A stretch of 7,955 nucleotides of DNA from Nitrospirota bacterium (GCA_015233485.1 JADFXO010000175.1:1-7955); one strand, 5' to 3'; numbered from the stretch's first letter, positions 1 to 4,948 are shown. Made by a program: numbers and translations. The notes: generated by a model from the letters alone, not told the origin.

Positions 1-58
1 ACCGCAGAAAAAATGAAGATTATTATCACATGCGCTTTTAGACTAATTCTACAAAAAC

Positions 59-97
59 CACCCGCTCAACCATTTTATTTTGCACTTATGCCGGGTG
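59..97 (+). terminator. Possible hairpin terminator of an upstream gene
   Basis: CACCCG (59-64) pairs perfectly with CGGGTG (92-97) across a 27-nt loop, and the right arm is followed by CTTTT. An A-rich stretch precedes the left arm. This could end a plus-strand gene lying left of the window. The loop is long and the T-run short, so this is a weak call. Confidence 0.25.
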
Positions 98-100
98 CTT

Positions 101-135
101 TTGACACTTAACTGCCGTTTTTAGGTTAATATATA
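101..135 (+). promoter_or_regulatory. Candidate promoter of the cupin gene
   Basis: A perfect -35 hexamer TTGACA lies at 101-106. The AT-rich tract at 126-135 offers -10-like hexamers such as TTAATA, at a longer than ideal spacing of about 19 nt. The cupin start codon follows about 40 nt later, leaving room for a normal leader. The -35 is convincing; the -10 is ambiguous. Confidence 0.4.
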
Positions 136-172
136 TAGTTGTAAAACCATACAAACTCTTACGGAGGTATAA

Positions 173-490
173 ATGGCAGATGTATTGGATATTAAAAAAC
201 TAATAAAATTCTATCCCGACAGAATCTCGCGGGAGATGTTGTCTGACAAACCTGAGATGAGGGTAGCGCTGATGTGTCTTGAGGCAGGGCAGGAGCTGAA
301 ACCCCACACTGCCCCTCTGAGGCTTATGATGCTGTGCATAGAGGGACGCGGCGTGTTTACATTCGGTGATGAGGAGTTCGAGGCTGACGCAAAGACCGCA
401 ATCCTCTGCGACCCGATGGTTCCACATGGTTTTAAGGCGTCGCTGGGAGAGCGCCTTGTAGTAATGGCGGTAGTAACGCCAGTAGACTAA
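173..490 (+). CDS. Small single-domain cupin protein
   Basis: This 105-residue protein has the length and pattern of a stand-alone cupin_2-type beta barrel. The first cupin box is around residues 39-60 (a Gly, then Pro-His45, later Glu57-Gly-x-Gly). The second is around 79-87 (Asp-Pro-x-x-Pro-His85-Gly). The usual HxH pair is reduced to HTA, so only His45, Glu57 and His85 remain as obvious metal ligands, and metal binding is uncertain. The start is well supported: GGAGGT at 163-168 sits 4 nt before the ATG. No signal peptide or membrane segment is seen, so it is probably cytoplasmic. It converges on hgcB from the other strand and is therefore not in the hgcAB operon. Cupins of this size include sugar-binding, isomerase and regulatory proteins, and the substrate cannot be assigned from sequence. 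Confidence 0.8.
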   Translation: MADVLDIKKLIKFYPDRISREMLSDKPEMRVALMCLEAGQELKPHTAPLRLMMLCIEGRGVFTFGDEEFEADAKTAILCDPMVPHGFKASLGERLVVMAVVTPVD

Positions 491-511
491 GCAGGTAGCC
501 GGAGTACCGAA

Positions 512-527
512 GCCGCCAACAGGCGGC
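512..527 (+). terminator. GC-rich hairpin after the cupin gene
   Basis: GCCGCC (512-517), loop AACA, GGCGGC (522-527) forms a 6-bp perfect GC stem starting 21 nt past the cupin stop codon. What follows is AGCCCAAATTT rather than a T-run. It may contribute to termination, but it is not a textbook Rho-independent site. Confidence 0.3.
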
Positions 528-569
528 AGCCCAAATTTAACAGATAAAACATGTGCGTGATTACGGGTT

Positions 570-590
570 GTAGGGGGATTATCCCCCTAC
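570..590. terminator. Perfect palindromic hairpin between convergent genes
   Basis: GTAGGGGGAT (570-579) is the exact reverse complement of ATCCCCCTAC (581-590), giving an 8-10 bp stem with a tiny loop. It lies between the convergent cupin gene and hgcB, 20 nt beyond the hgcB stop, where a bidirectional terminator is expected. Neither side carries a strong T-run, so it may instead be a dispersed palindromic repeat. Confidence 0.4.
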
Positions 591-609
591 GTCGTTAATC
601 CTTAATATT

Positions 610-900
610 TTAACAGCAAGCGCCACTGTCAGAGCCGCAGCCGCAGGACGGCTCCCTGCCGGTTATCATGCCGTTGATGATTGCAGAGGCGCAGCCCACG
701 CCGGAGGTTACTCTTATGGCGCCGAAGGCACAGTTGTTTTCACACGCGCCGCACTCCATGCACTTGTCCTTGTCGGTTACGTGAGCTACGGCGTTTGCTA
801 TGATAAAAACGCCGTGCGGGCAGACCTCTGCACACATACCGCACCCCGTACACCTGTCGCTGTCAAATTGCAGTGTCGCTACACCGGCTAAATATCTCAT
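610..900 (-). CDS. hgcB: HgcB, 2x[4Fe-4S] ferredoxin of mercury methylation
   Basis: This 96-residue protein is the expected electron donor that reduces the HgcA corrinoid in the Hg(II)-methylating complex. Two [4Fe-4S] motifs are clear: CxxCxxCxxxCP at Cys17/20/23/27 and CxxCxxCxxxC at Cys47/50/53/57. Beyond them are Cys70, in the place of the single conserved Cys between the cluster domain and the tail, and the hallmark C-terminal vicinal pair Cys95-Cys96. The length matches known HgcB of about 95 residues. Two more cysteines, Cys86 and Cys88, make the tail unusually thiol-rich. The ATG overlaps the hgcA stop as ATGA, so the genes are translationally coupled, and a GGGGG lies 4 nt upstream. 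The immediate hgcA neighbour excludes a generic ferredoxin with good confidence. Confidence 0.93.
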   Translation of the reverse strand: MRYLAGVATLQFDSDRCTGCGMCAEVCPHGVFIIANAVAHVTDKDKCMECGACENNCAFGAIRVTSGVGCASAIINGMITGREPSCGCGSDSGACC

Positions 901-1964
901 AACACCCCCGATTTATATAGGATCAACGAAATCAACGAGGCCGCCCCGGCGATTACATAGCCGAAAACAGCATACCTCAGCTCCTTCTTAACGCCCGACA
1001 TCCCTGTAAAAGTTGTAGAGCCGGTAAACTGAAGGGCGGCAAAAGAACTCACGGCTGGAAAGAACAACCAGACAAACACCGTAAGAGAGACCGGCATTGC
1101 CGGAAATAATTTCATGGCTAAAAACATGGCCAAAAGCCCTGCTATCCATCCCTTGAGCGAAAACGCCCTAAATGGAATCACCGGCAGAAATACCGGCGTT
1201 ATAAACGCCCCGGCCAAAACGCCCACAAGGCCGAGTAACAGAAAAGGCGCCCCGCCGTAAAACGCATCTCTAAAGACGATCCCCGTACTATGCACCCCAA
1301 AAAAAATCAGCACAACAGCCGCATACACCGGATACCACTTGAGCATAGGAATTATCTCCATCGGGGTTAATATCAGCCTGTCTGCCAAGGGGAAACGAAT
1401 GGCGCGCATCTGTGGTGTTGCCTTATAGCCGTTTTTGATGTAGGCCGCAATATCTGCCGCGTAAACCGGGCCAAACAGGACTCTAAACCCCGTGGCCTTA
1501 ATGACCTTATACGCGCTTATTCCTACCGCCCCAAGCTGAGGCACTATTATCTTTCTGTGTCGCACGCAAAGGGGCAGATTCGTATCAGATATTTTTTTTA
1601 TCAACTCTTCAGTGGAGAAAGTCCCTTTTCCGGCGGCACACCACACGTTTATGCCCTTTGTGTCGAGCACTAAAACCCATGCGTTTATACCCGCAAGCGC
1701 GCTCCTTAACTTGTCGAAGCTCAGCTTATAGCTGGCGCTCACAAACACGTCCGAGTCCTCAGACGGCTCACCCACCGCGTAAAGCCCGGGGGTAACGGTA
1801 TAGTTATTTCTGAACGAACTCAGCCGGCACTTAATCGCGCCCCATTGGTCGTTTCGCGATAGTGTCGTAGAGGCTTTCTTAATGGCTAACACAGTTTTTA
1901 AAGTGGCAGCGCCGGAGGCCGAAGTTTGAGCGCACTGGCATCCGGTATTATCAGACTTAACCAT
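897..1964 (-). CDS. hgcA: HgcA, membrane corrinoid protein of mercury methylation
   Basis: HgcA carries the methylcobamide that transfers a methyl group to Hg(II). The 355-residue product has an N-terminal corrinoid domain related to the CdhD/CFeSP delta fold (about 40-200) and five predicted membrane segments (about 213-229, 238-262, 271-288, 292-312, 332-350). The diagnostic cap-helix motif NVWCAAGK is at 106-113, with Cys109 as the expected lower-axial cobalt ligand. Other family-typical blocks are VPQLGAVG at 141-148 and FTGSTTFTGMSGVKKEL at 313-329. The length is slightly above the roughly 340 residues usual for the family. The ATG at 1964 is the first start after an in-frame TGA 18 nt upstream. 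No Shine-Dalgarno is visible, and a putative promoter sits only a few bases before it. Next in the operon is hgcB, with a 4-bp overlap. A CxC at residues 9-11 lies in the short N-terminal extension. Confidence 0.94.
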   Translation of the reverse strand: MVKSDNTGCQCAQTSASGAATLKTVLAIKKASTTLSRNDQWGAIKCRLSSFRNNYTVTPGLYAVGEPSEDSDVFVSASYKLSFDKLRSALAGINAWVLVLDTKGINVWCAAGKGTFSTEELIKKISDTNLPLCVRHRKIIVPQLGAVGISAYKVIKATGFRVLFGPVYAADIAAYIKNGYKATPQMRAIRFPLADRLILTPMEIIPMLKWYPVYAAVVLIFFGVHSTGIVFRDAFYGGAPFLLLGLVGVLAGAFITPVFLPVIPFRAFSLKGWIAGLLAMFLAMKLFPAMPVSLTVFVWLFFPAVSSFAALQFTGSTTFTGMSGVKKELRYAVFGYVIAGAASLISLILYKSGVL

Positions 1965-1973
1965 TATACATAA

Positions 1974-2003
1974 ATAATATCACAGCTCTGGCGTTGCTGG
2001 CAA
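1974..2003 (-). promoter_or_regulatory. Candidate hgcAB promoter
   Basis: On the minus strand, TTGCCA (2003-1998, five of six matches to TTGACA) is followed after 18 nt by TATTAT (1979-1974, five of six matches to TATAAT). Initiation about 7 nt beyond the -10 would fall near 1967, about 3 nt before the hgcA ATG. A second TATAAT hexamer (1968-1963) overlaps the ATG itself. No ribosome binding site is present. Confidence 0.5.
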
Positions 2004-2192
2004 ATCTAAACTTTCGCACCAGGGATGCCTCCGAATTACTTCTTTGATTGAATCATGGCATTAGTGTCAGTCCTACCGGTTCGGTGAATCGCAAATTGCC
2101 TTTCGCGCAACGCACATAACCCGACCACCGATAGGACAAAACACTCTCCTATGTTTCAGGATTCATTAACTCTACTTATTTCCAGCTTACCC

Positions 2193-2678
2193 CTAATGAG
2201 TACCATGTACCATTATAATAAGTATACATAGTTCCCATGATAACACGTACCTGCTAAACCAGTCCATTATTGCCACAAGGTAGACCCAGCCTTTAGCAAG
2301 TCTGATATATGTTATATCTGTTCCCCAAACATGATTATTCCTATTTATCTCTAAATCCCTCAATAAATAAGGATAAATCTTATGTTCAGGATTGGCTTTG
2401 CTTAACCTGGGTTTCGGATAAATGGCTTCAATTCCCATTACTCTCATCAACCTCTGTATCCGCTTCCTGTTTACCTCATGCCCGATACCCCTCAATGTCA
2501 CAACCATTCTCCTTGAGCCGTAAAAAGGGGTCTTTGTATACTGCTCATCTATTATACGCATTAGTTCTATATCGTAACTGTCTACTACAGGTTCATAATA
2601 TATCGCTGACCGTGACAGTCCTAAAAGTGCTGCCTGCCTTGTTATCGATATGAATTCATTTGTCCTGTCGATGAGCAT
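2193..2678 (-). pseudogene. IS3-family transposase OrfB, 3'-truncated
   Basis: The 161-residue frame begins like the orfB half of an IS3-type transposase: an HTH_21-like region (LSRSAIYYEP, then a basic helix region near 55-85) and the start of the rve integrase core. The first catalytic Asp is visible in GTDITYIR (Asp121), followed by the family block YLVAIMDWFSRYVLSW (133-148). The frame then turns into unrelated sequence after about residue 150 (near 2229) and stops. A full OrfB is about 270-290 residues, so the second Asp and the catalytic Glu are missing and the protein cannot be active. The coding frame is open upstream of the ATG as far as an A10 run in orfA, so the true product was probably an OrfAB fusion. 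Confidence 0.85.
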
Positions 2679-2688
2679 CCTCTTATCT

Positions 2689-2970
2689 CTAACCCTTAGT
2701 TCCCAATTTTTTTTTTAACCAGTCAAGCTCCATTTTGAGCTGACCAACCTGTCTGTATAGCTCATCTATAAGTTCGTCCTTGTCCTTATCTGCCTTGTGC
2801 CTCCTGCCTATAAACAAATCTTCTATTCCCTTGCTGGCTATTCCTTTCCACTGCCGTATCTGCTCTGGATGTACTTGATACTGGGTCGCCAGCTCTGATG
2901 ATGTCTTCTCTGCCTTTATCGCTTCTATTGCCACCTTTGCCTTAAATGCCGATGCATATTTCGTCTTCAT
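2689..2970 (-). CDS. IS3-family transposase OrfA (DNA-binding subunit)
   Basis: OrfA of an IS3-type element, 93 residues and full length for the family. It has a helix-turn-helix (about 24-42, ending VHPEQIRQWK) for binding the inverted repeats, then a charged linker and a leucine-zipper-like coiled coil (about 67-88). The ATG is preceded by AAGGA 4 nt upstream, with a further GGAGG behind it. Near the 3' end the codons TTA-AAA-AAA-AAA form an A10 run. The orfB frame is reached by losing one A or gaining two there, giving LKKNWELRVRDKR into OrfB. This points to slippage or an indel at the run rather than the usual -1 shift, because the -1 frame hits TAA within a few codons. With orfB truncated, no functional transposase is made. 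Confidence 0.88.
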   Translation of the reverse strand: MKTKYASAFKAKVAIEAIKAEKTSSELATQYQVHPEQIRQWKGIASKGIEDLFIGRRHKADKDKDELIDELYRQVGQLKMELDWLKKKLGTKG

Positions 2971-3018
2971 ACTATCCTTCGACCTCCATCTTTCTGCTCT
3001 TACTGTAACTTAACATGT

Positions 3019-3038
3019 TGTCCAGTTTTTGGGGTCCA
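3019..3038 (-). repeat. IS3-type terminal inverted repeat
   Basis: Minus-strand TGGACCCCAAAAACTGGACA marks the orfA-side end of the IS3 remnant. It lies about 50 nt before the orfA ATG, as expected for this family. No partner copy is seen in the window. Confidence 0.7.
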
Positions 3039-3060
3039 TTATACTATCACATAAGCAACA

Positions 3061-3324
3061 AGAAAAAGGTGGTGGAGCTTTTGAGCAGAAATTATTGATA
3101 ACGAGACTGGCAGGGTGAGGCGAAAACGTCAAGAAATTGACGAAAAACAGAAAATTTGCAAAATCACCTGATAAGTTTTGCAAAACTGGGCGACTAGTTA
3201 TAATAGCGATATTCGCACCACTATGGGGTATTATCATGCTTCTACTGCTAAATTGTTAAGCGTGGTTAATCTGAGGGGGAAGGTTGTAAATATTGAACAG
3301 GTAAAAAAGGAAGGAGAGGGGTAA
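3061..3324 (+). pseudogene. Decayed tyrosine recombinase (integrase) remnant
   Basis: One plus-strand frame, interrupted by stops at 3082-3084 and at 3169-3174, carries integrase-like pieces. The tail reads SDIRTTMGYYHAS (3205-3243), which matches the C-terminal box of tyrosine recombinases (LGHSDIxTTMxxYxH), where the Tyr after TTMx is the nucleophile. It runs on for about 26 codons to TAA at 3322-3324. The upstream LGH is not intact (SYN is read instead). Earlier in the same frame, RKRWWSF (3061-3081) and IIDNETGRVRRKR (3091-3129) resemble the N-terminal DNA-binding region of such integrases. The stretch is about a quarter of normal length, so it would be an internally deleted, dead gene. 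It ends 15 nt from the 3' end of the tRNA gene, the classical place for an integrase. The C-terminal piece is moderately convincing, the N-terminal piece less so. Confidence 0.4.
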
Positions 3325-3339
3325 GAAGAAGTTATGGAC

Positions 3340-3412
3340 TGGACGGTAGGGGATTCGAACCCCCGACCCCCACGTTGCGAACGTGATGCTCTCCCAGCTG
3401 AGCTAACCGCCC
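3340..3412 (-). tRNA. tRNA-Ala (anticodon CGC)
   Basis: The minus strand folds into a complete 73-nt cloverleaf. The acceptor stem is GGGCGGT/ACCGTCC and includes the G3:U70 pair that identifies alanine tRNA. The D-arm is GCTC/GAGC, the anticodon stem TCACG/CGTGG, and the loop TTCGCAA gives anticodon CGC, which reads GCG. The T-arm carries TTCGAAT and the discriminator is A. CCA is not encoded, as GTCC follows. All stems are intact apart from wobbles, so the gene looks functional although it sits in mobile-element debris. Confidence 0.95.
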
Positions 3413-3445
3413 ACGACATATCTCACCCTACTATTGTCTCATAAT

Positions 3446-3451
3446 ATTATA
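3446..3451 (-). promoter_or_regulatory. Candidate -10 box of the tRNA-Ala promoter
   Basis: Minus-strand TATAAT at 3451-3446 lies 33 nt upstream of the mature tRNA 5' end, a reasonable distance for a precursor leader. No good -35 hexamer is seen 16-18 nt upstream, so only the -10 is proposed. Confidence 0.3.
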
Positions 3452-3513
3452 AGTAAAATCAACCTGAAGATGCAGCCTAAATCCACCATCAAAATGAGCC
3501 AATGCATCAGTTT

Positions 3514-3600
3514 TAGGTTTTGGGGAGATTTTTGTAAGGGGTTTAGAGTTCACCCCCTTTGTGAGAGGATTTCTATAGCCCTAATGCCCCCCAAAACCTA
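3514..3600. repeat. 87-bp element bounded by 12-bp perfect inverted repeats
   Basis: TAGGTTTTGGGG (3514-3525) is the exact reverse complement of CCCCAAAACCTA (3589-3600). A nested pair, AAGGGG (3536-3541) and CCCCTT (3554-3559), allows an inner hairpin. There is no coding sequence within. It could be a miniature transposable element, a REP-like palindrome or a structured RNA. The flanking bases show no obvious target duplication. Confidence 0.5.
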
Positions 3601-3843
3601 TGAATTTACCTTAATAAACGCAACTCTCCTGATTTATACAAAAAACTATGTCATAAAACCGCAGAATGCGTCACGGAGCACAAGACAATTCCGCGATTTT
3701 ACGCCGCGCTTCTATTAGTAATGACCATGATGGATGGCTGCCGGATATGCGAATTATCATTTTGCGCGACCTCTCTACCACCCTTCCGGCTATGAAGAGA
3801 GGATTAAAAATAGGAAATCCAATGAATATTAACCAGATGAAGC

Positions 3844-3893
3844 GGGTCATTTTTCAACGCCGATGATGGGTCATTTTTACGTGCCTATTGACA
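3844..3893 (+). repeat. Orphan IS21-family-type terminus
   Basis: GGGTCATTTTT occurs twice in direct orientation (3844-3854 and 3868-3878), followed by a terminal TTGACA ending at 3893. Read from the other strand it begins TGTCAATAGG and then has two AAAAATGACCC copies. Multiple such internal repeats next to a TGTCA tip are the usual end structure of IS21-family elements. Element DNA should lie to the left, but no istA or istB coding sequence is recognisable and no second end is visible, so this is a remnant. Confidence 0.55.
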
Positions 3894-3915
3894 TATAAGC
3901 CATTGATATATAAGC
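3887..3915 (+). repeat. 14-bp near-perfect direct repeat
   Basis: ATTGACATATAAGC (3887-3900) and ATTGATATATAAGC (3902-3915) differ at one base and are spaced 15 nt apart. The first copy overlaps the IS21-like tip. This could be a short duplication at the insertion boundary or simply local AT-rich slippage. Confidence 0.35.
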
Positions 3916-4050
3916 AATATATGCGAGAATATAACGAAATATATATTCATAGACACTTGTAAGTCCTTGGTATTGAAAGATATTGCCATTCATTGAGAAT
4001 TGCTGAGAAATATCATGGTGGGTTAGTAATCATAGCTCATATTATTAAGA

Positions 4051-4065
4051 CTGCCAGCGAGGCAG
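4051..4065. terminator. Possible terminator downstream of rubredoxin
   Basis: CTGCC, AGCGA loop, GGCAG forms a 5-bp stem. On the minus strand it follows the rubredoxin stop by about 30 nt and is trailed by TCTTAAT. On the plus strand it is trailed by CCCG and six T, which looks more like an intrinsic terminator, yet no plus-strand gene precedes it. Confidence 0.35.
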
Positions 4066-4069
4066 CCCG

Positions 4070-4101
4070 TTTTTTGGGTCTACCATTTTTTGGGCCTACC
4101 A
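4070..4101 (+). repeat. 16-bp tandem duplication
   Basis: Two adjacent 16-bp units, TTTTTTGGGTCTACCA (4070-4085) and TTTTTTGGGCCTACCA (4086-4101), differ at one base. The second copy contains the rubredoxin stop codon, so the duplication arose at the very end of that gene. Confidence 0.6.
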
Positions 4102-4266
4102 GGGGACGAAGTCGCCCTTGCCAACTCCGCAGATGGAGCAGCGCCAATCCGGCGGCAGGGCATCGAAGGGCACTCCCTTAGGAATACCCATCGACTCATC
4201 TCCCAACGCCGGGTCATAGACATACCCACAATCCCGGCACACGTATTTTTTCTCAGTCGTGACCAT
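4096..4266 (-). CDS. Rubredoxin
   Basis: This 56-residue protein is a standard-length rubredoxin, a cytoplasmic one-electron carrier with a single Fe(Cys)4 centre. The iron ligands are in YVCRDCGYVYDP (Cys10, Cys13) and WRCSICGVGK (Cys43, Cys46). The invariant aromatic frame and the ending DFVPW are present. The gene begins ATG at 4266 without a strong Shine-Dalgarno (a GAGG lies about 17 nt away). It starts 42 nt after the stop of the secreted-protein gene and is probably cotranscribed with it. In anaerobes rubredoxins commonly serve oxygen or superoxide detoxifying enzymes; no such partner is in the window. The stop codon lies in a tandem duplication, but the protein appears complete. Confidence 0.93.
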   Translation of the reverse strand: MVTTEKKYVCRDCGYVYDPALGDESMGIPKGVPFDALPPDWRCSICGVGKGDFVPW

Positions 4267-4308
4267 TTATTACACGCAGCTGCCTCAGGCTGTTTCGCCC
4301 GGCGGCCC

Positions 4309-4851
4309 CTATTGATTTGTCTTTATTTTCGCGACTAATTCCTTTACGGGCATATTGCTGTCAACGACATCCATGTTCGTTTCACACTTAAAGCCATTTT
4401 TTGAGGCAATACCGTTTTTAATCGTATATTTTCCCTGTGCCGCGCCCTCAATTACAAACACCTGACCGTCAAGTTTGCTCTGGCCTGTCTTGAGAAACAG
4501 GATTATCTCCTCTCCCTTGGTAAGAGAGACCGCATCACTTAACTTTAACTCAAGATCGCCTACCTTGCCGCCCTCATACTCGACGATTATATCTTTCTTG
4601 TCGATACTTCCCGCCAGAACCTCGTTCACCTTCACCGTTGCCCTTGTGACAACCGTTCCCTTAGTCCAGTGGCAGCTCGCCTTCTCTACTTTGCCGGCAA
4701 TGATGACCTCTGACGATTTTACCAGATCGCCGGTGCTGATTCCCGGCACTGCAAACACCTTTTGAGACAGCATCAACGAAAGACATATGAGGCCCAGAAA
4801 CACTATCCTCACCTTTAAAAACCCTTTCATCTTTGTCCTACCTGTTGCCAT
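4309..4851 (-). CDS. Secreted protein of unknown function
   Basis: The product is 180 residues from the ATG at 4851, chosen because AGAGGG lies 7 nt upstream; an in-frame GTG at 4857 has no proper spacing. It has a Sec signal peptide: lysines and arginine near 9-15, a hydrophobic core at about 16-29, and likely cleavage after VFA at residue 34. The mature part of about 146 residues is predicted to be mostly beta. It carries the blocks GGKVGDLELKLSDA (about 94-107) and GEEIILFLK (113-121), then a GAAQGKY segment. I recognise this pattern (VxGxV, then GGxVG, then GEExxLFL, then QGK) from uncharacterised exported bacterial proteins, but know of no assigned activity. Cys60 and Cys156 could form a disulfide. 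Rubredoxin follows on the same strand. Confidence 0.75.
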   Translation of the reverse strand: MATGRTKMKGFLKVRIVFLGLICLSLMLSQKVFAVPGISTGDLVKSSEVIIAGKVEKASCHWTKGTVVTRATVKVNEVLAGSIDKKDIIVEYEGGKVGDLELKLSDAVSLTKGEEIILFLKTGQSKLDGQVFVIEGAAQGKYTIKNGIASKNGFKCETNMDVVDSNMPVKELVAKIKTNQ

Positions 4852-4879
4852 AGCCACACCCTCTCTATACTTAAATATT

Positions 4880-4902
4880 TTTAATCCTCACGACGGATTA
4901 AA
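4880..4902. repeat. Hairpin in the leader of the secreted-protein gene
   Basis: TTTAATCC (4880-4887) and GGATTAAA (4895-4902) form a perfect 8-bp stem with a 7-nt loop. It lies between the proposed promoter and the start codon, so it would be in the 5' leader of the minus-strand mRNA. No T-run follows, so it is more likely an operator or stabilising stem than a terminator. Confidence 0.4.
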
Positions 4903-4918
4903 TTACTACTATAATCGG

Positions 4919-4948
4919 ATGATATGATATTTTTATTTAGTCTGTCAA
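4919..4948 (-). promoter_or_regulatory. Promoter of the secreted protein-rubredoxin operon
   Basis: Minus-strand TTGACA (4948-4943, perfect) and TATCAT (4924-4919, five of six matches) are separated by 18 nt. Transcription would start near 4911, giving a leader of roughly 60 nt that includes the 4880-4902 hairpin. Confidence 0.6.

Larger units (their letters stand above)
2230..3038 (-). mobile_element. IS3-family insertion sequence remnant
   Basis: The element has a recognisable terminus at 3038: read on the minus strand it begins TGGACCCCAAAAACTGGACA (3038-3019), an IS3-type inverted repeat. Next come a complete orfA and an interrupted orfB. The other end is lost: sequence resembling OrfB stops near 2229, and no matching inverted repeat is visible in 1965-2230. 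With only one end, a target-site duplication cannot be defined. The copy is immobile on its own. Confidence 0.82.
3413..4095. other. Gene-poor debris region
   Basis: No coding region here is supportable. The open frames at 3434-3718 and 3666-3866 lack recognisable motifs and ribosome binding sites. What is visible: the tRNA promoter area, an 87-bp inverted-repeat element (3514-3600), an orphan IS21-type end (3844-3893), a 14-bp near-direct repeat (3887-3915) and a hairpin plus tandem duplication (4051-4101). Composition is clearly AT-richer than the flanking hgc and dap genes. Confidence 0.6.

Noticed and set aside
1965..3339. Second copy of the tRNA 3' end (attL) left of the tRNA gene
   Set aside because: I searched by eye for TTCGAA with flanking G/C runs and found only the copy in the tRNA itself. 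A partner, if any, is outside the window.
3234..3419. 61-residue minus-strand frame containing VSSAGRASRSQRGGRGFESP
   Set aside because: This is the translated tRNA-Ala gene, a well-known spurious protein signature.
3434..3718. 94-residue plus-strand open frame
   Set aside because: No ribosome binding site and no motifs. It runs straight through the 87-bp inverted-repeat element, so it is probably chance.
3666..3866. 66-residue plus-strand frame ending inside the IS21-like terminus
   Set aside because: It could be a degraded transposase tail, but I could not match it to IstB or another family, and it has no start signals.
3877..3993. 38-residue minus-strand frame rich in Tyr, Ile and Ala
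   Set aside because: Its apparent pattern comes from AT-rich direct repeats (ATATAAGC-like), and it stops inside the IS end. No ribosome binding site was seen.
3993..4338. Two plus-strand open frames (3993-4181, 4090-4338)
   Set aside because: They overlap the rubredoxin gene, whose four Cys ligands are clear on the opposite strand.
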